The notes beneath the pieces are model-generated. The model saw nothing but the letters and a program-made list of their open reading frames with translations, was not told the origin of the DNA and ran no database searches. A stretch of DNA of 35,736 nucleotides from positions 1-35,736 of the forward strand of contig DATJLK010000017.1 in NCBI GenBank assembly GCA_035509615.1, in the 5' to 3' direction. Source of the stretch: AP-15 sp035509615. Lineage in GTDB: Bacteria; Pseudomonadota; Alphaproteobacteria; ATCC43930; CGMCC-115725. Positions 8,471 to 16,798 of the stretch are shown one piece after another. The position numbers were made by a program, and so were the translations under genes. Every line of letters starts with the position of its first letter. The stretch's first letter is position 1.

Positions 8471-8879
8471 AGATATGGTTGGCGCATTGGGTGTTGTACT
8501 GGCTGACATACGCGTTGTACCGGGCTGTCGCCTGATCGGCCTCGCCGACGACCGGCCCGATCGAGGCTTTGTAGGCCTGGTCGCGTTGCGCCAAAAGCTC
8601 CTTGTACTGCTCTTCTGATTGAGCATTGTTGACGTTGATGTGCTGGCGCGCCTGCAACAACTGGGCGTCCAGATCAGCCACTCGCCGGCGAGCGGCTGCA
8701 AGCGCCTGGGTCTTGGCCGACATGTCGGCTGACAATGTCGAGATCCCCTGCTGCTGACACAGACAGGCTGTGATCTCCGCCGGATTGCTCGACATCTGCG
8801 CCCAAGCAGAACCTGTGGCGGCGAATGCGAGCAGCGCAGCGCCCGTCACCGCCCAGCATCTTGCGACTATACGCACCAT
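8412..8879 (-). CDS. Small secreted coiled-coil protein of unknown function
   Basis: 155 residues. A clear signal peptide (MVRIVARC, then a hydrophobic stretch, then GSAWA before Gln28) predicts export to the periplasm. The mature part has a cysteine pair (CLC) near its start, a helical Ala/Gln/Arg-rich segment from about residue 45 to 90 that looks like a coiled coil, and a cysteine near the end (VCPPLE). I recognise no domain. The ATG at 8879 has an excellent GGGGGAG ribosome site; an in-frame ATG at 8900 is less likely because it would precede that site. The 3' end overlaps hisI in opposite orientation. Confidence 0.72.
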   Translation of the reverse strand: MVRIVARCWAVTGAALLAFAATGSAWAQMSSNPAEITACLCQQQGISTLSADMSAKTQALAAARRRVADLDAQLLQARQHINVNNAQSEEQYKELLAQRDQAYKASIGPVVGEADQATARYNAYVSQYNTQCANHIFNADVMAQLQAHLVCPPLE

Positions 8880-8929
8880 CTCTCCCCCCTTGACGATCAT
8901 CTCTTCCCCTCAGCGATCGCTATGCAGCA

Positions 8930-9700
8930 TCATCCCTTGTGGCGATAACGATCGGGTTCCGAATCTTCACGATCGTGCTGTAAACCTTCTTTCAGATCTT
9001 CAGCCATCTCGCGCACGGTTGCAGCGGCGCGATGGCCGATCCCCTCCGCGGTTTCCCACATCTCCTCGCGCGCCTGCGCGGCGATTTCCCGCTCCGGACG
9101 ACTAGCCGGCAACAGTGTCGCGATAGCCGCCCCGGCGGCGAGACCGGCAAGACCGAGCAGCCAGGGATTGCCGACAACGGCTTGGCTTACCTTTTGGCTC
9201 GAGTCAACCGGATGCGCGATCAGATCGCTCGCCTGTCCGATTACGGTGCCGCTGCGGTCGTAGACCGAGCGGAACGCTCCTTGCGTGGCATTGGCAGCCT
9301 GGTGAAACCATCCGCCGCTCTGATCGTTCTCGCTATTTTGGATGGCCGGCGTTTGGATCGGCTCGCTGACGGTCGGCTCGCTCGTTGAGCGGGCATGCTC
9401 GCCGAGACCCGGGATAACGCCATCGAGCAAGCCAAAATTTTCGGCGACGAGCCAAGCGACGCCCAACCCGATCAGGCCCAGCGCCACAGGATCAGCGTGC
9501 ATGCCGCCGATTTTGATCGCATCCGGGCGACCCAAAAATTCATTCAGCATTTCAACTCCCTCTCTGGCGAGGCGCTGAGGCGCCAATTCATCGGCGAGCG
9601 CGTCGGCAGTATCCGCGAGGCGCACGCGGGTTCGCGCGATTTCCAATTCGATCTCGTCAATCGACGGGTCTGACCGCGACGGGTCTGATGGCGCGTTCAT
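8930..9700 (-). CDS. DUF3618-domain membrane protein
   Basis: 256-residue protein starting at the ATG at 9700, which overlaps the stop of the upstream gene by four bases. Residues 13-45 (SIDEIELEIARTRVRLADTADALADEL) match the DUF3618 pattern. A hydrophobic segment at 71-88 and another near 173-195 (NPWLLGLAGLAAGAAIA) suggest two membrane spans. The rest is polar and helical, ending in charged residues. A short coding repeat, SDPSR/SDPSI at residues 7-14, comes from a duplicated 12-base string. Function is unknown; DUF3618 proteins often sit beside holin-X-like proteins, as here, and are suspected envelope or stress components. Third gene of a coupled operon. Confidence 0.78.
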   Translation of the reverse strand: MNAPSDPSRSDPSIDEIELEIARTRVRLADTADALADELAPQRLAREGVEMLNEFLGRPDAIKIGGMHADPVALGLIGLGVAWLVAENFGLLDGVIPGLGEHARSTSEPTVSEPIQTPAIQNSENDQSGGWFHQAANATQGAFRSVYDRSGTVIGQASDLIAHPVDSSQKVSQAVVGNPWLLGLAGLAAGAAIATLLPASRPEREIAAQAREEMWETAEGIGHRAAATVREMAEDLKEGLQHDREDSEPDRYRHKG

Positions 9701-10134
9701 AATATGCGTTCCTTGATCCACGCCCCGTCCTCACGCAGGGTGCCGAGGGTGCGTTGCGGGACCAGTCTTTGCGCTTGTAGCCGGCGGATCCCGAGAAAGA
9801 GCAGCAATCCGCCAACGGCCAGCGTCACCGCTCCGAGGACGACGGCCGCAAGCCAGGCCGGCCAGATGATTGTCAACGCGATGACCGCCGCCGCAAAGAT
9901 CGCGAGCCAAGCGGTGAACGCCAGGACGGCACCGATGGCAGCCAACACTGCGCCAAGGCCAAATTGACGCGCCTTGACCGCCATCTCCCGCTTGAACAGC
10001 GCGATTTCCAGTCTGATCAGCCGGCTCAAATCGTCGGTGAGGCTGCTGAGCAGAGCCCCCAAAGGCCGCTCGGGGCGGCCCCGATACACCCGCTCTTCCA
10101 CCGCTTCTGCGGCGAAATCGTCGGGCGCTGTCAC
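9697..10134 (-). CDS. Holin-X/PF07332-like small membrane protein
   Basis: 145 residues. After a polar N-terminus comes an amphipathic segment (LSSLTDDLSRLIRLEIALFKREMAVKA) and then two hydrophobic helices at about 58-85 and 88-114, with a basic C-terminal tail. This arrangement matches the 'phage holin family / actinobacterial Holin-X' group, which despite the name is usually chromosomal and not a lysis gene. The start is a GTG at 10134, overlapping the upstream stop (GTGA), and its stop overlaps the DUF3618 start (ATGA). Function unknown; membrane location is inferred from hydropathy. Confidence 0.75.
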   Translation of the reverse strand: MTAPDDFAAEAVEERVYRGRPERPLGALLSSLTDDLSRLIRLEIALFKREMAVKARQFGLGAVLAAIGAVLAFTAWLAIFAAAVIALTIIWPAWLAAVVLGAVTLAVGGLLLFLGIRRLQAQRLVPQRTLGTLREDGAWIKERIL

Positions 10135-10664
10135 GACAGCTCCCGCGCTTGCGAGGTCAGCGGCCGATCAGTCAGTTCGCCGTTACCGCTGGCGCTCGCC
10201 ACTGCTGCCTTCACCGTGCCTTCGGTTGGTTTCAGGCCATCCTCGTAGGAAGGCTGATGACGCCGAGGCGCCGCGGTCAGGAGGCGGCCAACAACAAAAC
10301 CAAACACCACGGCGCCGGCGATAAACCGGACCGGCCGGTGCCGGGCTATCTCTTCGAGGTCGGCCGCGATTTCGGTCCAATGCCGCGACCGGAGGGTATT
10401 GACGAACGCCTCCACCTGACGCGCGGCAGAGTTGACATACTCGGCTGCAATCGGGCTATGCGACTGCTCGAAGGTCCGACCGGCGGCGCGTAATGCCTCC
10501 GCCACCGCGTTGACTTGCTCCGCAGCACGGGTCTTTTGTTCATCGACAAGAGACAGGGCCGCCGTCTGCGCAGCGCTGGCAATTTCATTTACGATCATTT
10601 TAGCGCGCTCGATTCCCGGCTGCGCATCTCCGAATTTCACTGTCGAATCGGTCGGCTCAGCCAT
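10131..10664 (-). CDS. Small single-span membrane protein of unknown function
   Basis: 177 residues from the ATG at 10664, which has a GGGAGA ribosome site. Residues 15-105 are a long, alanine-rich amphipathic helical region without proline breaks. A single hydrophobic span follows at about 112-130 (FIAGAVVFGFVVGRLLTA) and then a polar tail. The layout (helical bundle plus one C-terminal transmembrane helix with a GR or GRLL end) is like the ElaB/YqjD ribosome-anchoring type or other DUF883-like proteins, but I cannot assign a family with certainty. It is the first gene of the three-gene overlapping operon with the holin-like and DUF3618 proteins. Confidence 0.68.
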   Translation of the reverse strand: MAEPTDSTVKFGDAQPGIERAKMIVNEIASAAQTAALSLVDEQKTRAAEQVNAVAEALRAAGRTFEQSHSPIAAEYVNSAARQVEAFVNTLRSRHWTEIAADLEEIARHRPVRFIAGAVVFGFVVGRLLTAAPRRHQPSYEDGLKPTEGTVKAAVASASGNGELTDRPLTSQARELS

Positions 10665-11103
10665 GATTGCATCTCCCGCGGTTGCTGCCATTCCTGATTT
10701 AACACAGACACCGGAGCGGCGCTTCACCCACGATTATCTTGACAACAATGGCTCAAGCGGAGCGGTTCCCGGTGCGGCAACGATGCGGCTTCATCGCTGA
10801 GGTGCTCACAGTGCCGGCGCAGCCTCGTGAGGCGCGGGCCGTTACCGAGCCGCAGATCGGTCGTTGATCAGGTTTTCGGGTCGGACGCTGATCATCGTGT
10901 TCCCGAGGTACGACGCCGGACAACCGCCAGCGCGCGACCGGCAACACCGCGTCGAATTCGCTGCTTATCTGCTTTTCTTCAGCTGATCAGCGCCGCGTAG
11001 AACCTCGACGCGCAAACGCTCTCCGATTCAGCTCCTCAAATCCAGCGAGCGCGGTCGCGTACCCCAGGCAGCCGCCGGATCAGCCTGTTGCAGGCAGATC
11101 CTC
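10665..11103. other. Intergenic stretch of about 440 bases, nothing recognised
   Basis: Between the first gene of the membrane-protein operon and the coxM stop. I see no tRNA, no convincing reading frame and no insertion-sequence end. The only structure near coxM is a weak 5-base stem (GCCTG TTG CAGGC, 11083-11095) without a T tract. The promoter of the membrane-protein operon must lie in the left part. Confidence 0.5.
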
Positions 11104-11898
11104 TTACCCGCAGGCGGCGACAGCGCGTCGGGCCATCACGCCGACGAGATGGGCGCGATATTCGGCGGAGGCGTGGATGTCGGAGTTGAGATCGCTATCG
11201 GGGATCGTGATGTCCTTGATTGCGTCCGGCGTAAAGGATTTCGCCAGCGCCGCCTCCATTTCGGGGACGCGGAACACGCTGGCACCGGCACCGGTCACCG
11301 CCACCCGCACGCCGCTCGCATTGCGCGCGACAAAGACGCCGACAATCGCGTAGCGCGATGCCGGATTGCGGAATTTCTGGTAGTTCGCGGTCTGCGTTTT
11401 CGGGAACCGCACCGAGGTCACAATTTCGCTCGGTTCGAGGGCTGTCTCGAACATACCGGTAAAGAAATTCTCGGCCGCGATCTCGCGCTTGGTGGTATGC
11501 ACCGTGGCGTTCAAGGCGACCAGCGCTGCCGGGTAGTCGGCCGCCGGATCGTTGTTCGAGATCGAGCCGCCGATCGTGCCGCGGTTGCGCACGGCCGGAT
11601 CGCCGATCATGCCGGCCATCGCTGCCAGCGCCGGGATGCCGGCTTTGACCACTGGGGAGCGGTTGACCTCGGCGTGCCGGGTCATCGCACCAATCACGAT
11701 CGCATCGCCGGCGTCAGTGATGCCGCGCAACGATGGGATCGCGGCGAGATCGATCAGATCCGACGGCTTGGCGAGACGCTGCTTCAGGGTCGGAACCAGG
11801 GTCATGCCGCCGGCGATCAGCTTCGCCTCTTCGTTGGCGTCGAGCAGGTTGGCGATCTCGTCGAGGCTAGTCGGCTTGTGATAGGTGAATTCGTACAT
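11104..11898 (-). CDS. coxM: CoxM-like FAD subunit, CO dehydrogenase family
   Basis: 264-residue FAD-binding subunit of a molybdenum hydroxylase. FAD motifs are AGGMTLVP (29-36) and TIGGSISNNDPAAD (108-121), the latter the CoxM form of TIGGN. It lacks the cysteine insert of the PaoB-type subunit at 631-1647. With CoxS and CoxL it would form the (LMS)2 enzyme that oxidises CO or another small substrate and passes electrons to the membrane. Unusually for a CO dehydrogenase cluster, the order on this strand is S, L, M, and a hairpin-rich gap of about 170 bases separates M from L, so it may be transcribed at a different level. Confidence 0.87.
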   Translation of the reverse strand: MYEFTYHKPTSLDEIANLLDANEEAKLIAGGMTLVPTLKQRLAKPSDLIDLAAIPSLRGITDAGDAIVIGAMTRHAEVNRSPVVKAGIPALAAMAGMIGDPAVRNRGTIGGSISNNDPAADYPAALVALNATVHTTKREIAAENFFTGMFETALEPSEIVTSVRFPKTQTANYQKFRNPASRYAIVGVFVARNASGVRVAVTGAGASVFRVPEMEAALAKSFTPDAIKDITIPDSDLNSDIHASAEYRAHLVGVMARRAVAACG

Positions 11899-11933
11899 CG
11901 GGTCTCTCTCTATCCTCGCGCCTCTTCACCGTA

Positions 11934-11956
11934 ATGCCCGGAGTTGTTCCGGGCAT
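11934..11956. repeat. Inverted repeat 1 between coxL and coxM
   Basis: ATGCCCGG (11934-11941), a 7-base loop, then CCGGGCAT (11949-11956). It is a perfect 8-base stem with no T tract, so it is not a classic terminator; it may be an RNA-stability element or part of a dispersed repeat with the next hairpin. Confidence 0.75.
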
Positions 11957-11992
11957 CCACGCGAGGCAATCCGCAGCGGGCGCGCAAGGGCA

Positions 11993-12021
11993 TGGATGGC
12001 CGGGTCAAGCCCGGCCATCCA
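11993..12021. repeat. Strong inverted repeat 2 (REP-like) between coxL and coxM
   Basis: Perfect 12-base arms TGGATGGCCGGG (11993-12004) and CCCGGCCATCCA (12010-12021) around a 5-base loop TCAAG. Very similar GGCCGGGTCAAGCCCGGCC palindromes are dispersed between genes in many Rhizobiales genomes (from memory, not checked), so this is probably a repetitive extragenic palindrome. It could also attenuate transcription from coxL into coxM. Confidence 0.8.
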
Positions 12022-12066
12022 GGTGGTGAAGGTTTCGGGTCGCTAATACGCATTGCCACCGCCACT

Positions 12067-14442
12067 TTAATCCGCAGCGAGCGGCTGGCGGTGCTGCTGG
12101 ATCACGCGCCACAGCCGTTCGGGTGTCGCCGGCATGTCGAAATGGCGCACGCCGAGCGGTTTCAGCGCATCGACGATCGCATTGGTGATCGCCGCCGGCG
12201 CGCCGATCGCTCCGGCCTCGCCGCAACCTTTGACGCCGAGCGGGTTGTGCGTGCACGGGGTCACGTTGGTCGACAACGCGAAGTTTGGCAGATCGTCGGC
12301 GCGCGGCATCGCATAATCATTATAGGAGCCGGTCAGCAACTGTCCGGTCTCCTTGTCGTAAACACAGCCTTCGAGCACCGCCTGGCCGATCCCCTGAGCG
12401 AGGCCGCCATGCACCTGGCCGGCGACGATCAGCGGGTTCACGATCCGCCCGAAATCATCCGACGCGGTGAAATTGACGATGGTCAGATGCCCGGTTTCGG
12501 GGTCGATCTCGACCTCGGCAATGTGTGCACCTGACGGATAGGTGAAGTTTTTCGGATCGTAGAACGCGGTCTCGTCAAGCCCGGGTTCGAGATCCTCAGG
12601 ATAATTGTGCGGTACATAGGCGGTCAGTGCCACCTCGCCGAAGCTCGTCGAGCGGTCGGTGCCGGCAACCGAAAACTTGCCGTCGGCGAATTCGACGTCG
12701 GCCTCGGCCGCCTCGAGCAGGTGGGCGGCAATCTTGCGGCCCTTGGCGATGACCTTGTCCATCGCCTTGACGATTGCCGAACCGCCAACCGCCAGCGAGC
12801 GCGAACCGTAGGTCCCCATGCCATATGGGATTTTGGCGGTATCGCCGTGGACAATCTCGACGCTGTCGATCGGGATGCCGAGCCGGTCGGCAACGAGCTG
12901 CGAAAACGTGGTCTCGTGGCCCTGGCCGTGGGCGTGCGAACCAGTCAGGATCGACACGCTGCCGGTTGGGTGGACGCGGACCGCCGCACTTTCATAGAGG
13001 CCGGCGCGCGCCCCCAACGAGCCGACAACCGCCGACGGGGCGATGCCGCAGGCTTCAATATAGGTCGCAATCCCGATGCCGCGCAATTTGCCGCGTGCCA
13101 GCGCCTCGCGCCGGCGCGCCTCGAAACCCGCGTAATCGGCCGCTTTTTGCGCCAATTCGAGGGTCGTGTAGTAATCGCCGCTGTCGTATTGCAACGCTAC
13201 CGGCGTCTGATACGGAAAGGCGTCGGCCGGGATGAAATTGCGCCGGCGCAGTTCCGCCGGATCGATGCCAAGCTCGTCCGCCGCCACATCGACGATGCGT
13301 TCCAACAGAAACGTCGCCTCCGGTCGCCCGGCGCCGCGGTAGGCGTCAACCGGAACTGTGTGCGTAAAGACCGCCTTGGTCTCGACATAGATTGCCGGGG
13401 TGGTGTAGGTGCCGGCGAGCAGGGTGCCGTAAAGATAGGTCGGAATGCAGGGTGCGAATGTCGACAGATACGCTCCCATATTGGCGATCGTCGAGACCTT
13501 GAGCCCCAGGAATTTGGCCTGCGCGTCGAGCGCCAGCTCGACATGGGTGATATGGTCGCGGCCATGCGCATCGGACATGAAGCTTTCCGAGCGCTCGGCG
13601 GTCCATTTTACCGGGCGGCGAACCTTCCCCGCGGCCCAGGTGACAATCGCTTCTTCGGCGTAATGATAGATCTTGGAGCCGAACCCGCCACCGACATCGG
13701 GGGCGACGACGCGCAGCTTCGCTTCCGGGATGTGCAGCACAAAGGCGCCCATCAGCAGGCGGATCACATGCGGGTTCTGGCTTGTCGTGTAGAGCGTGTA
13801 GTCGCCGGTGGCGCGGTCGAATTCGCCGATGGCGGCGCGCGGCTCCATCGCGTTGGGGACGAGCCGGTTGTTAACCAAGTCGAGCGTTACGATCCGCGCC
13901 GCCCGGGCGAATGCGGCGTCGACGGCGGCGAGATCGCCAAGGCTCCAATCGTAGCAAAGATTGCCCGGCACATCGGCAAAGACCTGCGGCGCCTGCGGCT
14001 TCAAGGCTTCACCTGGATCGACGACCGCCGGTTCTTCGGTCCAGTCGACCTGGATTTGATCGGCCGCCTCGCGCGCCTGCTCGAGGGTCTCCGCGATCAC
14101 GACCGCCACCGGGTCGCCGACATGACGCACCCGGTCGGTGGCGAGCGGCGGGTGCGGTGGTTCGGCCATCGGCGAACCGTCTTTTGAATGGACCTGCCAG
14201 CCGCAAGGCAGTCCGCCGACGCCGTCGGCCGTCATATCCTTGCCGGTGAAGATTGCGGCAACGCCGGGTGCGCGCGCCGCCGCGGTGGTATCGATCCCCG
14301 ATACCCGCGCATGCGCATGCGGGCTGCGCAGGATATAGGCATAGAGCTGATGCGGGCGATTGATGTCGTCGGTATAGGTGCCTTGTCCGGTTAGAAAGCG
14401 GTAATCCTCGCGCCGCCGGACCGGCGTTCCAACCGTGGTCAT
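12067..14442 (-). CDS. coxL: CoxL-like molybdopterin subunit, form II CO dehydrogenase family
   Basis: 791-residue catalytic subunit. The molybdopterin-binding glycine motif is GGGFGSK at 251-257 and the catalytic glutamate is Glu742 (GCGEAGAIG). The active-site loop reads AYRGAGR (367-373). This is the signature of form II (BMS-type) CoxL; true high-affinity form I CO dehydrogenase has AYxCSFR with the copper-binding cysteine. Form II enzymes are often annotated as CO dehydrogenase, but the loop lacks that cysteine, so the substrate may be a different aldehyde, N-heterocycle or acid. The ATG at 14442 is four bases after the coxS stop. The frame is intact, unlike the pao large subunit. Confidence 0.9.
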   Translation of the reverse strand: MTTVGTPVRRREDYRFLTGQGTYTDDINRPHQLYAYILRSPHAHARVSGIDTTAAARAPGVAAIFTGKDMTADGVGGLPCGWQVHSKDGSPMAEPPHPPLATDRVRHVGDPVAVVIAETLEQAREAADQIQVDWTEEPAVVDPGEALKPQAPQVFADVPGNLCYDWSLGDLAAVDAAFARAARIVTLDLVNNRLVPNAMEPRAAIGEFDRATGDYTLYTTSQNPHVIRLLMGAFVLHIPEAKLRVVAPDVGGGFGSKIYHYAEEAIVTWAAGKVRRPVKWTAERSESFMSDAHGRDHITHVELALDAQAKFLGLKVSTIANMGAYLSTFAPCIPTYLYGTLLAGTYTTPAIYVETKAVFTHTVPVDAYRGAGRPEATFLLERIVDVAADELGIDPAELRRRNFIPADAFPYQTPVALQYDSGDYYTTLELAQKAADYAGFEARRREALARGKLRGIGIATYIEACGIAPSAVVGSLGARAGLYESAAVRVHPTGSVSILTGSHAHGQGHETTFSQLVADRLGIPIDSVEIVHGDTAKIPYGMGTYGSRSLAVGGSAIVKAMDKVIAKGRKIAAHLLEAAEADVEFADGKFSVAGTDRSTSFGEVALTAYVPHNYPEDLEPGLDETAFYDPKNFTYPSGAHIAEVEIDPETGHLTIVNFTASDDFGRIVNPLIVAGQVHGGLAQGIGQAVLEGCVYDKETGQLLTGSYNDYAMPRADDLPNFALSTNVTPCTHNPLGVKGCGEAGAIGAPAAITNAIVDALKPLGVRHFDMPATPERLWRVIQQHRQPLAAD

Positions 14443-14446
14443 CGCC

Positions 14447-14956
14447 CTACTCCGCCGCCGCTCCGTGGATGTTGGCCGGCGGCGTCTCGCCGCGCATCAC
14501 CGCTGCCCCTTCGGCGATCGCCAGGACGATGTTGTGGTAACCGGTGCAGCGGCAGAGATTGCCTTCGAGATATTCGCGGATCTCACGCTCGGTCGGGTTC
14601 GGGTTGTTTTTGACAAGGTCGAGCGCGCTCATGACCATGCCGGGCGTGCAGAACCCGCACTGCAAGGCATGGTTGTTGCGAAACGCCTCCTGCATCGGAT
14701 GCAGGGTATCACCCGATGCCACCCCTTCAATCGTCAGTACCGAGCGGCCTTCGGCCTGCAGCGCGAGCAGGGTGCAGGATTTGACCGCTTCGCCATCGAC
14801 ATGAACGACGCAAGCGCCGCACTGGCTGGTGTCACAGCCGACATGAGTGCCGGTCAGCCCGAGTTGCTCGCGCAGCAATTGTACCAGCAGGGTTCGGCCC
14901 TCGACGGTCGCCGACACCGGCTTGCCGTTTACGGTGAGGCTCACCGTCTTTTGCAT
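14447..14956 (-). CDS. coxS: CoxS-like 2Fe-2S subunit
   Basis: 169-residue small subunit with two [2Fe-2S] clusters. N-terminal ferredoxin-type ligands are Cys41, 46, 49 and 61 (CDTSQCGAC...C). The second cluster uses Cys100, Cys103, Cys135 and Cys137 (CGFC...CRC). It shuttles electrons from the CoxL molybdenum site to CoxM FAD. The ATG at 14956 is preceded by a GGGAGG ribosome site, so the longer frame to 15004 is not needed. It is followed after four bases by coxL, and preceded by the coxG-like gene about 100 bases upstream, so all are probably one transcription unit. Confidence 0.9.
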   Translation of the reverse strand: MQKTVSLTVNGKPVSATVEGRTLLVQLLREQLGLTGTHVGCDTSQCGACVVHVDGEAVKSCTLLALQAEGRSVLTIEGVASGDTLHPMQEAFRNNHALQCGFCTPGMVMSALDLVKNNPNPTEREIREYLEGNLCRCTGYHNIVLAIAEGAAVMRGETPPANIHGAAAE

Positions 14957-15059
14957 CGAAACCTCCCTCGAATGCGTGTCATGCGCAGTCCCTGACGGCC
15001 GCAATGCGGCGGAGTTTCGTGCGCGCAGCCCTTTCGGTCAAGGCGTTCGCAGATGGCAA

Positions 15060-15743
15060 CTAGCCATTCCTGCGGGTGAAGTAGTACAGCATGCCCGCAA
15101 CTGCGGCGGTCAAGGCGGTGACCCACACCGCCGGCGACAAGCGATGGGAGGCGGCTTCCTCACCCGGCGCGGGGTCGGCGGATTTCGGCTCGTCCGTACT
15201 CGGCTCGACCTGCGATGCGGCCGCGGCGGTGTCATCTGTAGCGGGTGTGGCGGCGGGCGCCGCTTCCGGGGTGCCCGCACCGCCATTTCCTGTTGCCGGC
15301 CCGACGGCTTCGGCAAACCGGCCAAAGAAATCCTCAGCCATCTTGCGCGATGTGGCGTCGATCAGGCGCGAGCCGATCTGGGCAAGCTTACCGCCGACAT
15401 GCGCCTGCACCTCGTAGCGCAGTGTGGTCGCCTCGCCGCCGTCCTCGTCGAGGCTGACCTTGGCGCTGCCTTTGGCGAAACCGGCGACGCCGCCGCTGCC
15501 TTCACCTGAGATCGTATACGCCTTTGGGGGGTCGAGATCGGTAAGACTGACCTTGCCGCCAAAGGTGGCGCTGACCGGTCCGACCTTGGCGCGGACCTTG
15601 GCGGTGAATTCGGTATCCGAAACCTTCTCGATCGTCTGACAGCCAGGGATCGCCTGTTTCAAGATTTCGGGATCGTTGAGCGCTTGCCAGACGCGCTGGC
15701 GCGGCGCCGGGATGCGAAATTCGCCGGTCATTTCCATCGGCAT
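15060..15743 (-). CDS. coxG: CoxG-like SRPBCC protein with C-terminal membrane anchor
   Basis: 227 residues. Residues 1-150 form a CO dehydrogenase subunit G (SRPBCC/START-fold) domain: EFRIPAPRQRVWQALNDPEIL at the start, then AIPGCQTIEK and a sheet-rich core ending in SRLIDATSRKMAEDFFGRFAE. A long Ala/Pro/Asp/Glu-rich linker follows (about 155-200), then one hydrophobic segment near 203-222 (AVWVTALTAAVAGMLYYF) and a basic end. This design lets CoxG recruit the CoxSML enzyme to the cytoplasmic membrane, as proposed for CO dehydrogenase. Two close ATGs (15743 and 15737) follow an AAGGA site. The gene leads the cox cluster. Confidence 0.83.
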   Translation of the reverse strand: MPMEMTGEFRIPAPRQRVWQALNDPEILKQAIPGCQTIEKVSDTEFTAKVRAKVGPVSATFGGKVSLTDLDPPKAYTISGEGSGGVAGFAKGSAKVSLDEDGGEATTLRYEVQAHVGGKLAQIGSRLIDATSRKMAEDFFGRFAEAVGPATGNGGAGTPEAAPAATPATDDTAAAASQVEPSTDEPKSADPAPGEEAASHRLSPAVWVTALTAAVAGMLYYFTRRNG

Positions 15744-15991
15744 GATCCTTTCCTGCGTGGATTGAATGTGCCGTCCGACGGCGGGGAATGCAACCGCCAG
15801 CGGTTTGGTGCGCCGAATGATCCCATCTTCAGAGCATCGGTTCCGGTGCGGGACCGGCTTTCGCGCGCGGGCCGCGGGATCGGCTGAACCGGGTTCAACT
15901 CGCAAAAAACCCTGCGCGGATTGTGGGTTCACCGAAACGCCCCAACCTGCGAATGTAGCGGGAGATCGGATGGGGCCGAGAGGGGGTTCCG

Positions 15992-16798
15992 ATGGACGCA
16001 GCCGGAATCATCGACCAGCTAACCCACGCTGACGGCTTGCCAAAAGCGGCGCTGAAGGTCGCAACGGCGCGGCGGGTCGAGATGGTCCCGATCTTTCTGC
16101 GCGAAATCGAGACCTATCTGGCCCTTGGCGCTGCCAACCGCCGTGAGCAGCGGACGCCGCTCTTTTTCATCTTTCATCTGTTCGGACAATGGCGAGAGAA
16201 GGCCGCCTACCGGTCCCTGGCGAGGTTGTTGCGCAGTCCGGGAGACGAGTTGGACGCGATCCTTGGTGATGCCATCACGACCACGACCCACCGTGTCATG
16301 GCGGCGGTCTTTGACGGCGATCCGCAGCCGCTTTACGAGATTATTTGCGACCCGAATGCTGAAGAATTTGTCCGCTCCCGCATGTGCGAAACCATAGCGA
16401 TGTCGGTGTTGCGGGGCGAACTCGATCCCAAAGGGGTCGCCCGGTTTCTCCGTGACGCCTTTATGGAATTGGAGCCCCGGGCGCAATGCTACGTCTGGCA
16501 GGGCTGGCAGAGTTCGATCGCGATGCTGGGTTTGAGCGACCTCAAACCCTTAGTCAAAAGGGCATTCGACCGTGGGTTCATCGATCGTTACTGGCTCGCC
16601 TTCGAGGATTTCACCAGGGACCTCGAACGGAGCCTGCAATTTCCCGGCGAACCGCAGCGCCGCCCGGGTGACGACCAGTTTACGCTGTTCGGCGATACGG
16701 CCGAGGAACTGTCGGGATGGTACGGTTTTAGCGACGATTACCTCAGAAAAGATCAAGCGGGACTGGGACAAGCCGGGGTCGAGCCGCATCGCGGGTGA
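15992..16798 (+). CDS. DUF1186 family protein
   Basis: 268-residue soluble protein. It matches DUF1186 through most of its length: LPKAALKVATARRVEMVPIFL near the start, then FFIFHLFGQWREKAAYRSLARLL, a segment on the second half with DPNAEEFVRSRMCETIAMSVLRGEL, and LEDF-like FEDFTRDLE. The pattern of paired helices resembles HEAT-like repeats, so it may act as a binding scaffold; no enzymatic motif is visible. The ATG at 15992 is clear, following GGGGG upstream. Monocistronic as far as I can see; the function of the family is not known to me. Confidence 0.78.
   Translation: MDAAGIIDQLTHADGLPKAALKVATARRVEMVPIFLREIETYLALGAANRREQRTPLFFIFHLFGQWREKAAYRSLARLLRSPGDELDAILGDAITTTTHRVMAAVFDGDPQPLYEIICDPNAEEFVRSRMCETIAMSVLRGELDPKGVARFLRDAFMELEPRAQCYVWQGWQSSIAMLGLSDLKPLVKRAFDRGFIDRYWLAFEDFTRDLERSLQFPGEPQRRPGDDQFTLFGDTAEELSGWYGFSDDYLRKDQAGLGQAGVEPHRG

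Noticed and set aside
9662..9688. Direct repeat CGACGGGTCTGA
   Set aside because: Falls inside the DUF3618 coding region and simply encodes the repeated SDPS residues.
9697..10134. Prophage lysis gene (holin)
   Set aside because: The family name suggests phage, but there is no endolysin, structural or integrase gene, and the partners are DUF3618-type chromosomal proteins.
12607..14187. A 526-codon open frame on the plus strand
   Set aside because: It lies wholly antisense to the well-supported coxL gene, has arginine/histidine-rich composition and no family motif: an artefact of GC-rich coding DNA.
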